From Chromatiales bacterium (GTDB lineage Bacteria > Pseudomonadota > Gammaproteobacteria > Chromatiales > Chromatiaceae), in assembly GCA_024762475.1 (NCBI GenBank), contig JANTHJ010000014.1, forward strand, positions 1 through 43,674: a stretch of 43,674 nt of DNA. The letters run 5' to 3'. The notes under the pieces are model-generated. The model worked only from the letters and a program-made list of their open reading frames with translations. It did not search any database and was not told the origin of the DNA. Positions 1 through 7,108 of this stretch are shown piece after piece (positions within the stretch are counted from its first letter, which is position 1; every line of letters starts with the position of its first letter). Position numbers and translations under genes: made by a program.

Positions 1-222
1 CAGGAGTTTCTGGGTGCCTACAAGAGCGTTCCCAAGGGTGAGAAGTGCTTTGTCGTGGATCTCTCCGGAACCGACTACATGGACAGCTCGGCGATGGGGA
101 TGCTGCTGCAGCTGCGCGAGCACGGGGACAAGCGTCAGCCAGTGGAGTTGGTCAACGGCAACGATGGAATCCGCGAGATTCTGCGTATCGCAAATTTCGA
201 CAAGCTGTTCAAGGTGGCCTGA
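1..222 (+). CDS. STAS-domain protein (anti-sigma factor antagonist type), 5' truncated
   Basis: Frame 1 is open from the window edge to a TGA at 220-222, giving 73 residues with the N-terminus missing. The visible part contains a hydrophobic strand (CFVVDLSG) followed by YMDSSAMGMLL, which matches the SpoIIAA/STAS signature where the serine after Asp is the usual phosphorylation site. The rest (VELVNGNDGIREILRIANFDKLF) fits the C-terminal helices of the fold. STAS proteins of this kind usually act in partner-switching with a serine kinase and a phosphatase; partners, if adjacent, would lie upstream of the window. A terminator hairpin follows the stop, so this is probably the last gene of its operon. 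Confidence 0.8.
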   Translation, partial: QEFLGAYKSVPKGEKCFVVDLSGTDYMDSSAMGMLLQLREHGDKRQPVELVNGNDGIREILRIANFDKLFKVA

Positions 223-244
223 GTCCACATCGATGATCCCCCCG

Positions 245-267
245 CGGCGCCCTTGTGGCGCCGTTTT
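245..267 (+). terminator. Rho-independent terminator after the STAS gene
   Basis: A perfect 7-bp GC stem (CGGCGCC at 245-251 with GGCGCCG at 257-263) with a 5-nt loop is followed directly by TTTT. It lies 22 nt after the STAS stop codon and separates that gene from ychF. Confidence 0.75.
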
Positions 268-331
268 CCGTTAGACTCTGCGCCTTTCGACCGGCTTTTC
301 CGGTTTCCCAGATCGTCTGCGGAGTCTGTCC

Positions 332-1423
332 ATGGGATTCAAATGCGGTATCGTCGGCCTGCCCAATGTCGGGAAGTCGACCCTCTTCAACGCCCTCACC
401 AAGGCCACCATTGCGGCCGAGAACTACCCCTTTTGCACCATCGATCCGAATGTGGGAGTGGTGCCGCTGCCCGATCCACGCCTCGACAAGCTGGCCGAGA
501 TCGTCAAGCCACAGCGGGTACTGCCGACCACCATGCAGTTCGTGGACATCGCCGGCCTGGTGGCAGGTGCCTCGAAAGGCGAGGGCCTGGGCAACAAGTT
601 CCTGGCGAATATCCGCGAGACGGACGCGATCGCCCAGGTGGTGCGATGCTTCGAGAACGACGATATCGTTCATGTGGCGGGAAAGGTCGATCCGCTGGCC
701 GACGTGGAGGTCATCAACACCGAGTTGGCCCTGGCGGACATGGAGACGGTGGACAAGGCCCTGGCCAAGGCGGTCAAGCAGGCCAAGACCAACGACAAGT
801 CGGCCATCGCCTGGAAGGAACTGCTTGAACGGGTACACGTCCACCTGGACCAGGGGCTCCCGGTCCGCACCCTCGATCTGGATGAGGACGAGCAGCTGCA
901 GCTGCGGGAACTGCATCTGCTGACGGTCAAGCGCACCCTCTATATCGCCAACGTGAACGAGGACGGTTTCGAGAACAATCCTCACCTCGACGCCCTGCGC
1001 GAGATGGCCGCGGCCGAGGGCGCCGAGGTGGTGCCGGTGTGTGCCGCCATAGAGGCCGAGCTGGCGGCGCTCGAAGACGACGAAAAGCAGGAGTTTCTGG
1101 CCGAGATGGGACTGTCGGAGCCGGGGCTGGACCGGGTGGTGCGTGCCGGCTACAAGCTGCTCAATCTGCAGACCTATTTCACCGCCGGCGAGAAGGAGGT
1201 CCGTGCCTGGACGGTGCCGGTCGGTGCCACCGCCCCGCAGGCGGCCGGGGTGATCCATACCGACTTCGAACGGGGTTTCATTCGTGCCGAGGTGGTGTCC
1301 TACGAGGATTTTGTCGCCTGCGGTGGAGAACAGGGTGCGAAAGAGGCGGGCAAGTTGCGGCTCGAAGGCAAGGACTACATCGTCCAGGACGGCGATGTGA
1401 TGCACTTCCGCTTCAACGTCTGA
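332..1423 (+). CDS. ychF: YchF/OLA1-family ATPase (redox-regulated, ribosome-associated)
   Basis: The product has 363 residues, the normal length for YchF. The P-loop GLPNVGKS is at about residues 9-16, and the G4 position reads NVNE rather than NKxD, the change known to switch this family from GTP to ATP. The C-terminus carries the TGS domain ([14 protein letters not shown] through [16 protein letters not shown]). YchF is an Obg-family P-loop NTPase that binds ribosomes and is linked to translation and oxidative-stress responses. The ATG at 332 gives the canonical MGFKCGIVG start. In many gammaproteobacteria it follows pth; here the upstream neighbour is a STAS gene instead. Confidence 0.97.
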   Translation: MGFKCGIVGLPNVGKSTLFNALTKATIAAENYPFCTIDPNVGVVPLPDPRLDKLAEIVKPQRVLPTTMQFVDIAGLVAGASKGEGLGNKFLANIRETDAIAQVVRCFENDDIVHVAGKVDPLADVEVINTELALADMETVDKALAKAVKQAKTNDKSAIAWKELLERVHVHLDQGLPVRTLDLDEDEQLQLRELHLLTVKRTLYIANVNEDGFENNPHLDALREMAAAEGAEVVPVCAAIEAELAALEDDEKQEFLAEMGLSEPGLDRVVRAGYKLLNLQTYFTAGEKEVRAWTVPVGATAPQAAGVIHTDFERGFIRAEVVSYEDFVACGGEQGAKEAGKLRLEGKDYIVQDGDVMHFRFNV

Positions 1424-1474
1424 GCGAAACAAAAAGTCCGCTTGGCGGCAGGGTAACGTCATTTAACATGAGAG

Positions 1475-1572
1475 GAACGGGTTGCCTGCTCGGAAAAACA
1501 CCGTAAACACATCCTTGTAGGCTCTACGGCGGCATCCCTGCCGCCGAAGTTTTCCGAGCAGGCAACCCGTTC
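1475..1572. repeat. Long perfect inverted repeat around a REP-like hairpin
   Basis: Arms of 23 nt at 1475-1497 and 1550-1572 are perfectly complementary (left arm begins GAACGGGTTGCCTGC). The 52-nt loop holds a second hairpin (CGGCGGCA, loop TCCC, TGCCGCCG at 1527-1546) preceded by GTAGG, the hallmark of GTAG-type REP sequences mobilised by RAYT proteins. It lies 51 nt after ychF and ends about 60 nt before the tRNA promoter. There is no T-run, so a simple terminator is less likely. It shares its core type, but not its arms, with the element at 5009-5106. Confidence 0.85.
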
Positions 1573-1631
1573 GAATTTTCAGCTACTTACGGATTTAGAT
1601 GACGGAACCCTGTATTTGGCGGACGAGTCAA

Positions 1632-1660
1632 TTGACATGGTCGGGCGCTTGGTGGAGAAT
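1632..1660 (+). promoter_or_regulatory. Sigma70 promoter of the tRNA-Met gene
   Basis: A perfect -35 TTGACA (1632-1637), a 17-nt spacer and a -10-like GAGAAT (1655-1660) lie just upstream of the tRNA. The stretch between the -10 and the tRNA is GC-rich, as in stringently controlled stable-RNA promoters. The predicted start at about 1667 leaves a short 5' leader for RNase P to remove. Confidence 0.7.
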
Positions 1661-1673
1661 CCGGCGCCTCTTC

Positions 1674-1750
1674 GGCAAGGTAGCTCAGCTGGTTAGAGCA
1701 CCGCACTCATAATGCGGGGGTCGGCGGTTCGAGTCCGCCCCTTGCTACCA
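1674..1750 (+). tRNA. tRNA-Met (anticodon CAT), elongator type
   Basis: A 77-nt cloverleaf with encoded CCA at 1748-1750. The acceptor stem GGCAAGG pairs with CCTTGCT (one G-U pair), the anticodon stem is CCGCA/TGCGG around loop CTCATAA, and the T stem is GGCGG/CCGCC. CAT could be initiator Met, elongator Met or Ile2. The lack of three G-C pairs in the anticodon stem argues against the initiator. The variable loop GGGTC and the D arm resemble proteobacterial elongator tRNA-Met rather than Ile2. Confidence 0.93.
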
Positions 1751-1759
1751 TCTCTGCAG

Positions 1760-1794
1760 ACGGCGAGTCATCCTGGCGACGGCTCGCCGTTTTT
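1760..1794 (+). terminator. Terminator of the tRNA-Met gene
   Basis: Stem ACGGCGAG (1760-1767) pairs with CTCGCCGT (1783-1790), followed by a run of T ending at 1794. It begins 10 nt after the tRNA CCA and overlaps the stop codon of the convergent methyltransferase gene, so the same DNA serves as a 3' end on both strands. Confidence 0.7.
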
Positions 1795-2358
1795 GCGTTC
1801 TGACTTGCTGCCGAAATAGAGCACGGGGCCCGGCGAGGTCGACGTCTCGGTGTGCAGGCCTGCGGCCTGTTGCCGGAACCAGGCCTCGACCGCATCCGCT
1901 TCGGCCTGTCCGCCCGGATGGCCACGATAGACCAGCACCGACAGGACGCCGCCGGGGCACAGCAGCGCGAGGGCCTGGTCCAGGGCGGCGAGCGTGGTCG
2001 CCGGCAGGGTGGTGGTGGCGTGGTGGCCGCCCGGCAGATAGCCCAGGTTGAAGGTAATGGCGGCCACCCGCCCCTGCCAATCCGATGGAACCCGCTCGGC
2101 CATGTGCTCATGGCCCACCTGGTGCAGGGTGACCTGCGCGTGCTGTGCGGCGGCCTGCAGTCGTTCACGGGTCTTCTCGATAGCCTGGCGCTGGATGTCG
2201 AACGCCTGCACGGCCCCGGAGGGCCCGACCTGGCGGGCGAGGAACAGGGTGTCGTGGCCATTGCCGGCAGTGGCATCGATCGCCAGATCGCCCGCGGCCA
2301 GGTGGGCCTGCAGACGTTCGTGGACCAGCCGGGTCAGCGGTGGACGGAGGTCGCTCAT
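1768..2358 (-). CDS. mnmM: MnmM (YtqB)-family class I SAM methyltransferase, likely tRNA nm5(s2)U34 methyltransferase
   Basis: The 196-residue product is a single Rossmann SAM-methyltransferase domain. IDATAGNGHDTLFLA near residue 28 is the SAM-binding motif, followed by AFDIQ, then FNLGYLPGG and a late VYRGHPGG. This combination is diagnostic for the YtqB family (formerly called rRNA methylase); the Bacillus member was identified as MnmM, which methylates 5-aminomethyl-uridine 34 of tRNA. The ATG at 2358 overlaps the upstream stop by 4 nt (ATGA), which implies translational coupling to the FAD oxidoreductase. The longer open frame upstream of this ATG is a shadow of that gene. The family assignment is firm; the substrate is inferred from the family and the neighbour. 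Confidence 0.85.
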   Translation of the reverse strand: MSDLRPPLTRLVHERLQAHLAAGDLAIDATAGNGHDTLFLARQVGPSGAVQAFDIQRQAIEKTRERLQAAAQHAQVTLHQVGHEHMAERVPSDWQGRVAAITFNLGYLPGGHHATTTLPATTLAALDQALALLCPGGVLSVLVYRGHPGGQAEADAVEAWFRQQAAGLHTETSTSPGPVLYFGSKSERKNGEPSPG

Positions 2359-3428
2359 GGTGTGGGGGTGTAGCGGGCGATATCCACGTCCGTCGGCAGC
2401 AGGGCACCATCCACCAGATAATCGGCCATGATCCGGGCATGCCAGGGAATACTCAGGGCACCCCGTGCGCCGAAACCGTTGCACACATGCAGCCGGCGTA
2501 TCTTGGGATGAGTGCCGAGCAGGGCGTTGCGGTCCGCCGTGGCGGGCCTTACGCCCGCTTCGTGCTCGACGATCTCGATGCCAGTTGCGTCCGTCAACAG
2601 TTCCTCGAGTCCCTGCTCGAGCCTGCTGCGGCCTTGCGGGGTGGGTTGGCAGTCGATCTGCCGGTGTTCGTGGGTCGCGCCGAAGCGATACCCCCCTTCT
2701 GCGAGCGGAATCAGCCAATGGGCACCGTTGACGATGTCGTGGGTCAGGGGCTGCGAGGACTGCAGGCGCAGGATCTCCCCCTTGTCCGGCTGCACGGGCA
2801 GCCAGTCGAACCAGGGGTTGTCGCGCACACGGTAGCCCTCGCAAAAGATCAGTTGCGCCGCCCGGCGCTCCCCCACCCGGACCTCGTCCTCGTCCGCTGC
2901 GACGTTCCCGGGGAGAGACTCGGCCTCGATCAGGGCGTCCTGGCCCCGGAGCCACTGGCGCAGATCGTCCAGCAGGCGCGGCAGCGCCACATAGCCCGTC
3001 TTCTGTTGGCAGAAGCCGCCATCGGGAGCGCGTATGGCGGGCCCCGCCTCGTCGGGGCCGAAGCTCTCCGCCAGGTAAGGCTGGACAGCGGCATTCTCCA
3101 GCTGGCGCCGGTGGAATCTCCGTTGTTCCGGAGAGCGGAACAATCGCTGCATCGGAAGCGGGTGGAAGTAGGCGCCCTTGCCCAGTGCCTGCGCAATTTC
3201 TTGATAGACGTCGGCCATGCTGTCTAGCCACTCGTTGGTACGGGGATGGGCGTTGAAGCGCATCCCGGCGAGTGGGTTGACCAGACCGGCGGCCACGCGC
3301 GAGGAGCTGGTGCGGTGTCCATCGTCGATCACCAGCACCTTCTTTTCGAGACGGATCAACTGCCAGGCCAGCAGACTCCCGGCCAGGCCCTGTCCGACGA
3401 TAGCGAAGTCGATCTCTAAAGGGCCCAT
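2355..3428 (-). CDS. FAD-dependent oxidoreductase of the DAO family, similar to the MnmC oxidase domain (MnmL-like?)
   Basis: The 357-residue protein begins with a dinucleotide-binding strand and GQGLAG (residues 12-17), the FAD GxGxxG motif. Near the C-terminus GVRPATADRNALLG and NGFGARGALSIPWHA occur at the places where the MnmC oxidase domain has a GVRxAT motif and G-S-R-G-L-x-S-A-P-L. The MnmC oxidase domain, and the stand-alone Gram-positive enzyme MnmL, convert cmnm5U34 to nm5U34 in tRNA. The following gene is an MnmM methyltransferase, which fits the next step. The ATG at 3428 has AGGAG 10 nt upstream; the longer frame to 3548 has no motif support. Glycine oxidase (ThiO) or another DAO enzyme remains possible. 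Confidence 0.75.
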   Translation of the reverse strand: MGPLEIDFAIVGQGLAGSLLAWQLIRLEKKVLVIDDGHRTSSSRVAAGLVNPLAGMRFNAHPRTNEWLDSMADVYQEIAQALGKGAYFHPLPMQRLFRSPEQRRFHRRQLENAAVQPYLAESFGPDEAGPAIRAPDGGFCQQKTGYVALPRLLDDLRQWLRGQDALIEAESLPGNVAADEDEVRVGERRAAQLIFCEGYRVRDNPWFDWLPVQPDKGEILRLQSSQPLTHDIVNGAHWLIPLAEGGYRFGATHEHRQIDCQPTPQGRSRLEQGLEELLTDATGIEIVEHEAGVRPATADRNALLGTHPKIRRLHVCNGFGARGALSIPWHARIMADYLVDGALLPTDVDIARYTPTP

Positions 3429-3435
3429 CCGCTGT

Positions 3436-4224
3436 TCACTCCTGATGCAGGATACAGGCGACGATCCGCTCCCGGGCGGCCTCGGCCAGCGCCTTGCGGT
3501 CCTTGTCCGTCGATGGAATGGGTATACAGAAGTGGATATGCACCTCACTGCCCGGGCGTCCCAGCAGGCCGCCCAGATTCTCCAGCAGCGTCTGCCGGCC
3601 TGTATAGGGGGCGACCAGGTCCGGCTGGCCGTCTACGGTGTAACGCAGTGCCACGGGGACCACCGGTGCCTCGGCGTCGATGGCGGCACCGAACAAGGGC
3701 GGCAGGAAGCGCAGTACCTGCAGCCCATCGCTGGTGGTGCCCTCGGGAAACAATGTAACCATGCCGCCGCGTCGGAGATAGTCGGCGATGGTCTGGCGAA
3801 TCATGCCGGCCTGACCACTGCCGCGGCGGATGAAGAGTGTGCCTGAACGCTTCGCCAGCCAGCCGATGACTGGCCAATGGAGCACCTCTGCCTTGGATAG
3901 AAACACCGTCGGAAGCAGATGCCCGAGAACATGGATATCGACCCAGGAAATATGATTGGCGACCACGAGCGCAGGCGCCGCAGGCGGTGGTCCAGTGGTG
4001 ACCACCCGAATGTGCAGGATGCGTAGCAGGCGCCCGTGCCACCAGCGCGCAATCCGCCAGTTGATATGCCAGTAGCCTGCCTCGTCGCGGCGGGTCACGA
4101 AGGGGGTGAGCAAGGCGCCGGTCAGCAGGTGGACCAGGGCCAGGAGGCCACGCCAGGCAATCCGGATTGTGCGCAACGCCTGTTTCCTGTGATTCTCAAC
4201 GGAGGGGCGGGCGAAGCTTAGCAC
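3436..4224 (-). CDS. 1-acyl-glycerol-3-phosphate acyltransferase-like protein (PlsC family)
   Basis: A protein of up to 262 residues with the acyltransferase motif NHISWVD (the HX4D catalytic pair) and the substrate-binding motif FPEGTTS. A hydrophobic N-terminal segment (LLALVHLLTGALLTPF) suggests membrane attachment at the inner face. Such enzymes acylate lysophospholipids; the exact acceptor cannot be read from sequence. The start is uncertain: GTG at 4224 overlaps the upstream gene by 29 nt, while an in-frame TTG at 4176 has a better AGGA at suitable spacing. It sits in an operon of RNA-modification genes and stops 7 nt before the FAD oxidoreductase start. Confidence 0.88.
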   Translation of the reverse strand: MLSFARPSVENHRKQALRTIRIAWRGLLALVHLLTGALLTPFVTRRDEAGYWHINWRIARWWHGRLLRILHIRVVTTGPPPAAPALVVANHISWVDIHVLGHLLPTVFLSKAEVLHWPVIGWLAKRSGTLFIRRGSGQAGMIRQTIADYLRRGGMVTLFPEGTTSDGLQVLRFLPPLFGAAIDAEAPVVPVALRYTVDGQPDLVAPYTGRQTLLENLGGLLGRPGSEVHIHFCIPIPSTDKDRKALAEAARERIVACILHQE

Positions 4225-4813
4225 GCGCCTGATGGCTCATCGTGTGTCCATGCTGGCGGATATACTCGTACATCACGATCGATGCCGCGACACTGGCGTT
4301 CAGGCTCTCCATCTCGCCGTGGAGGGGGATGCGCAGGGTGCGCATGCCCGGAAAGTCGGCGGGATCGAAGCTCAGTCCCAGCTCCTCGTGTCCGACGATG
4401 AAGGCACTGCGGGATGGCAGCGCTACCTCGGCGAGGGATTCGTCACCTTCGGCGGTCAGGGCGAAACAGGTATAGCCGGCCTCGTCCAGTTCCTGCCAGG
4501 CCTGGTCGAAGTGCTCGTGGAAGCGCGCCGGCACCTTGCGGAAGGCGCCCTTGGCTGGCGCGGGATCGAAAACGCCGATATTCACCAGATGGATTGCGGC
4601 CCCACCGAAGGCCTGGGCACTGCGAAATATCTTGGGTACGTTGAAGCCGGCCTTGAGAGTGTCCAGGACAAAGGCGAACTCATGAGGCCCCGGGCGCGCC
4701 AGGACGTTGCGCTGGCGGTCCTTGCGATAGCGCTGTTCGACCTGTTTCTGGCGGGCCGCTCGGGCCGCACGTCGTTGCGAACGGGTGAGAGTGGAAGGAT
4801 TGTCGTCTTGCAT
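4196..4813 (-). CDS. SpoU/TrmH-family RNA 2'-O-methyltransferase
   Basis: The 205-residue protein carries the three SPOUT motifs in order: NVPKIFRSAQAFG, FIVGHEELGLS, and IPLHGEMESLNASVAASI, which form the knotted SAM-binding site. The N-terminus is short and strongly basic (RRAARAARQKQ), as expected for RNA binding. Family members methylate ribose 2'-OH in tRNA or rRNA; which RNA is modified here is not clear. It is the first gene of the minus-strand operon and is divergent from dxs, with the complex inverted repeat between them. Confidence 0.9.
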   Translation of the reverse strand: MQDDNPSTLTRSQRRAARAARQKQVEQRYRKDRQRNVLARPGPHEFAFVLDTLKAGFNVPKIFRSAQAFGGAAIHLVNIGVFDPAPAKGAFRKVPARFHEHFDQAWQELDEAGYTCFALTAEGDESLAEVALPSRSAFIVGHEELGLSFDPADFPGMRTLRIPLHGEMESLNASVAASIVMYEYIRQHGHTMSHQARAKLRPPLR

Positions 4814-4885
4814 TCGGGCCGGGCAGTGCCGTTCAGGGTGAAACGGCGTAGAATATTAACCCGGAAACATAATAGATTATGTTCA

Positions 4886-4983
4886 GAGCCTCAGGCAGCT
4901 TCCCTATCAAGGCGCGCGCTGCAGGTAAGGGTCTATTCCCTTGGCAAGGCGCGCAACGCCGAGAGGGAAGCTGCCTGAGGCTC
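4886..4983. repeat. Inner hairpin A of the nested repeat (20-bp arms, CTATTCC-type core)
   Basis: Arms at 4886-4905 and 4964-4983 (left arm begins GAGCCTCAGGCAGC) are perfectly complementary over 20 nt. The 58-nt loop has a short hairpin AAGGG, TCTATT, CCCTT (4927-4942) and a direct 10-mer repeat CAAGGCGCGC at 4908-4917 and 4945-4954. The core resembles the centre of the element between coaE and pilD, where CTATTCC also forms the apex. Confidence 0.85.
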
Positions 4984-5008
4984 CTAACTTGTTGATATCA
5001 GATGACAG

Positions 5009-5106
5009 GCCGTACTGTGCGCGTCCACGGACTGCGTTGTCGAAACTGGCTGTAGGAATACTACAGCGGCGTTTCGACGCCTTGCCCTGAACGCGCACAG
5101 TACGGC
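5009..5106. repeat. Inner hairpin B of the nested repeat (16-bp arms, GTAG REP-like core)
   Basis: Arms at 5009-5024 and 5091-5106 (left arm GCCGTACTGTGCGCGT) are perfect complements. Inside, GTCGAAAC...CTGTAG and CTACAG...GTTTCGAC form a second stem around GAATA, so GTAGG starts a REP-like hairpin. The core type is the one seen at 1475-1572, with different arms. Confidence 0.85.
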
Positions 5107-5170
5107 TGAATATGACCTATTATGTTTCCGGGTTAATAACTCACTTATCCCTCTTGTTCGGGTCGGGAAG

Positions 5171-7060
5171 ATGCCAGAGCATACCGCATACGATATCCAG
5201 GCCCTGCTGGCCGAGGTCGATACCCCCGACAGGCTGCGCCAGCTCGACCCGGCGCGTCTGCCCGCGGTGGCGGATGCAGTACGCCATTTTCTGATCCAAT
5301 CGGTGTCGCGCACCGGTGGCCACCTCGCTGCGGGTCTTGGGGTGGTGGAGCTTACCGTCGCGCTGCACTATGTCTTCAATACCCCGAACGACCGGTTGAT
5401 CTGGGATGTCGGCCACCAGGCCTATCCGCACAAAATACTCACCGGCCGCCGTGAACGTATGCACAGCCTCCGCCAGAAGGGCGGGCTGTCAGGATTCCTC
5501 AAGCGCGCCGAGTCGCCATACGATGCCTTCGGTGCGGGCCATTCCAGCACCTCCGTCAGTGCAGCCCTGGGGATGGCGGTGGCAGCGAAGGCCGCCGGGT
5601 TGGAGCGGGAACACATCGCGGTCATCGGTGATGGTGCGCTGTCTGCGGGTATGGCCTTCGAGGCGCTCAATCACGCCGGGGCGCTCGACAGCGACCTGCT
5701 GGTCATCCTCAATGACAACGATATGTCGATCTCGCCGCCCGTGGGCGCGATCAGCAACTACCTGGCCCGGGTGCTGTCGAGCCGCTTCTACAATCGGATG
5801 CGCGAGGGCAGCAAGCAGGTGCTCGATCGATTGCCGGGGATGAAGGACCTGGCGCACCGCTGGGAAGAGCACATGAAGGGCATGATCATGCCCGGCACCC
5901 TGTTCGAGGAACTGGGGTTCACCTACATCGGGCCTATCGACGGGCACGACCTGCCACTGCTGGTATCGACCCTGGAGAACATGCGCGAGATGCGCGGACC
6001 GCGTTTCCTCCACGTCGTCACCCAGAAAGGGCGGGGCTTCGCGCCCGCCGAGGGCGATCCCTGCGTCTACCACGGCGTCACGCCTTTCAACCCCGAGACC
6101 GGCAAGATGGAGAAGAAGGCCGGCGGGCGCAGCTTCACCTCGGTCTTCTCGGACTGGATCTGCGATCTGGCCGATCAAGATTCCCGCGTCATGGCCATCA
6201 CTCCGGCGATGTGCGAGGGATCCGGACTGAGCGAGTTCGCTGAGCGCTTCCCCGATCGCTACCATGACGTGGGGATCGCCGAGCAGCACGCGGTGACCTT
6301 CGCCGCTGGTCTGGCCTGCGAAGGGGTCAAGCCGGTGGTTGCCATCTATTCCACCTTCCTGCAGCGCGCCTATGACCAGCTGGTGCACGACGTGGCCCTG
6401 CAGAACCTGGATGTGACCTTTGCCGTCGACCGGGCGGGGGAGGTCGGCGCAGATGGCGCGACCCACGCTGGGGTCTTCGACCTGAGCTATGCGCGCTGCG
6501 TACCCAACATGGCAGTGCTGGCCCCTGCCGACGAGGCCGAGTGCCGTGCCCTGCTACAGACTGCCTGGGAGCATGAGGGGCCGGCGTTGGTCCGCTACCC
6601 GCGCGGCACCGGCATCGGGGCTGAGCCTGCGGTGGGCCTGGGGACGTTGCCCTGGGGTAGGGGAGAGTTACGGCGCCGCGGACAGGGGGTTGCCATTCTC
6701 AATTTCGGCACCTTGATCGACCGGGCTCTGGCCCTGGGGGATGCCCTGGATGCGACCGTGGCGAACATGCGTTTCGTCAAGCCGCTGGACGAGGACCTGC
6801 TGCGACAGCTGGCCTGCGGGCATCGCCTGTTCGTCACCCTGGAGGAAAACGTGGTGGCTGGCGGTGCCGGCGCCGGGGTGAGCGAGTTCCTTGCGGCCGA
6901 GGGCATCGAGGTCCAGATGCTGCATTTCGGCCTCCCCGACCGCTACATCGAACAGGGTGCCCAGCAGGAGCAGTTGGCGGAGGCGGGCCTGGAGGTGACG
7001 CGGATGCTGGAGGCCATTCGTGCGCATCACCCCGCTCACGGCGCGCTGGCGGCCGGCTGA
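5171..7060 (+). CDS. dxs: 1-deoxy-D-xylulose-5-phosphate synthase
   Basis: The product has 629 residues, close to the usual 620-640. It condenses pyruvate and glyceraldehyde-3-phosphate to DXP, the first step of the MEP isoprenoid route, and also supplies thiamine and pyridoxal synthesis. Visible features are TGGH (residues 48-51, catalytic His region), the thiamine diphosphate motif starting GDG at about 153 and continuing to NDNDMSIS, the pyrimidine-binding domain with [15 protein letters not shown], and the C-terminal transketolase domain (VRYPRGTG onward). The ATG at 5171 has only a weak GGG ribosome site 3 nt upstream. Any promoter must lie in or next to the nested repeat, so that structure could influence expression. 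Confidence 0.97.
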   Translation: MPEHTAYDIQALLAEVDTPDRLRQLDPARLPAVADAVRHFLIQSVSRTGGHLAAGLGVVELTVALHYVFNTPNDRLIWDVGHQAYPHKILTGRRERMHSLRQKGGLSGFLKRAESPYDAFGAGHSSTSVSAALGMAVAAKAAGLEREHIAVIGDGALSAGMAFEALNHAGALDSDLLVILNDNDMSISPPVGAISNYLARVLSSRFYNRMREGSKQVLDRLPGMKDLAHRWEEHMKGMIMPGTLFEELGFTYIGPIDGHDLPLLVSTLENMREMRGPRFLHVVTQKGRGFAPAEGDPCVYHGVTPFNPETGKMEKKAGGRSFTSVFSDWICDLADQDSRVMAITPAMCEGSGLSEFAERFPDRYHDVGIAEQHAVTFAAGLACEGVKPVVAIYSTFLQRAYDQLVHDVALQNLDVTFAVDRAGEVGADGATHAGVFDLSYARCVPNMAVLAPADEAECRALLQTAWEHEGPALVRYPRGTGIGAEPAVGLGTLPWGRGELRRRGQGVAILNFGTLIDRALALGDALDATVANMRFVKPLDEDLLRQLACGHRLFVTLEENVVAGGAGAGVSEFLAAEGIEVQMLHFGLPDRYIEQGAQQEQLAEAGLEVTRMLEAIRAHHPAHGALAAG

Positions 7061-7061
7061 G

Positions 7062-7093
7062 AAAAAAGAAACCGGCCCGCAGGCCGGTTTCTT
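7062..7093. terminator. Bidirectional terminator between dxs and prk
   Basis: A 12-bp stem (AAGAAACCGGCC at 7066-7077, GGCCGGTTTCTT at 7082-7093) with a 4-nt loop is preceded by a run of A. Read from the minus strand the run becomes six T, so it is strongest for prk; the stem ends in TTTCTT for dxs. It occupies nearly the whole 48-nt gap. Confidence 0.88.
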
Positions 7094-7108
7094 GTAGCGG
7101 GTCCGGTA

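Larger units (their letters stand above)
4854..5138. repeat. Nested inverted-repeat structure (outer stem enclosing two hairpins)
   Basis: A perfect 22-bp inverted repeat (4854-4875 and 5117-5138; right arm begins CTATTATGTTTCCGGG) continues inward for 11 more positions with only 3 mismatches, ending where two inner hairpins begin and end. The inner hairpins (4886-4983 and 5009-5106) lie side by side, so the strand could fold into a closed three-stem junction. It fills most of the 357-nt gap between the divergent SpoU-family gene and dxs, so it lies in or beside both promoter regions. I see no open reading frame of its own. Confidence 0.88.

Noticed and set aside
209-1462. 417-codon frame antisense to ychF
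   Set aside because: It is a shadow of ychF in a GC-rich genome; the translation has no family features, while ychF on the other strand is certain.
1475-1572. The inverted repeat as the ychF terminator
   Set aside because: The stem is long enough, but the 52-nt loop and lack of a T-run argue against simple intrinsic termination; it may still stop or protect transcripts.
1674-1750. tRNA with CAT anticodon as initiator Met or Ile2
   Set aside because: The anticodon stem lacks the three G-C pairs of initiators, and the variable loop and D arm fit elongator Met better than Ile2. Lysidine modification cannot be excluded from DNA alone.
4854-5138. CRISPR array or riboswitch upstream of dxs
   Set aside because: The repeats are inverted, not regularly spaced direct repeats. 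I could not match the region to the thiamine riboswitch core or another known riboswitch.
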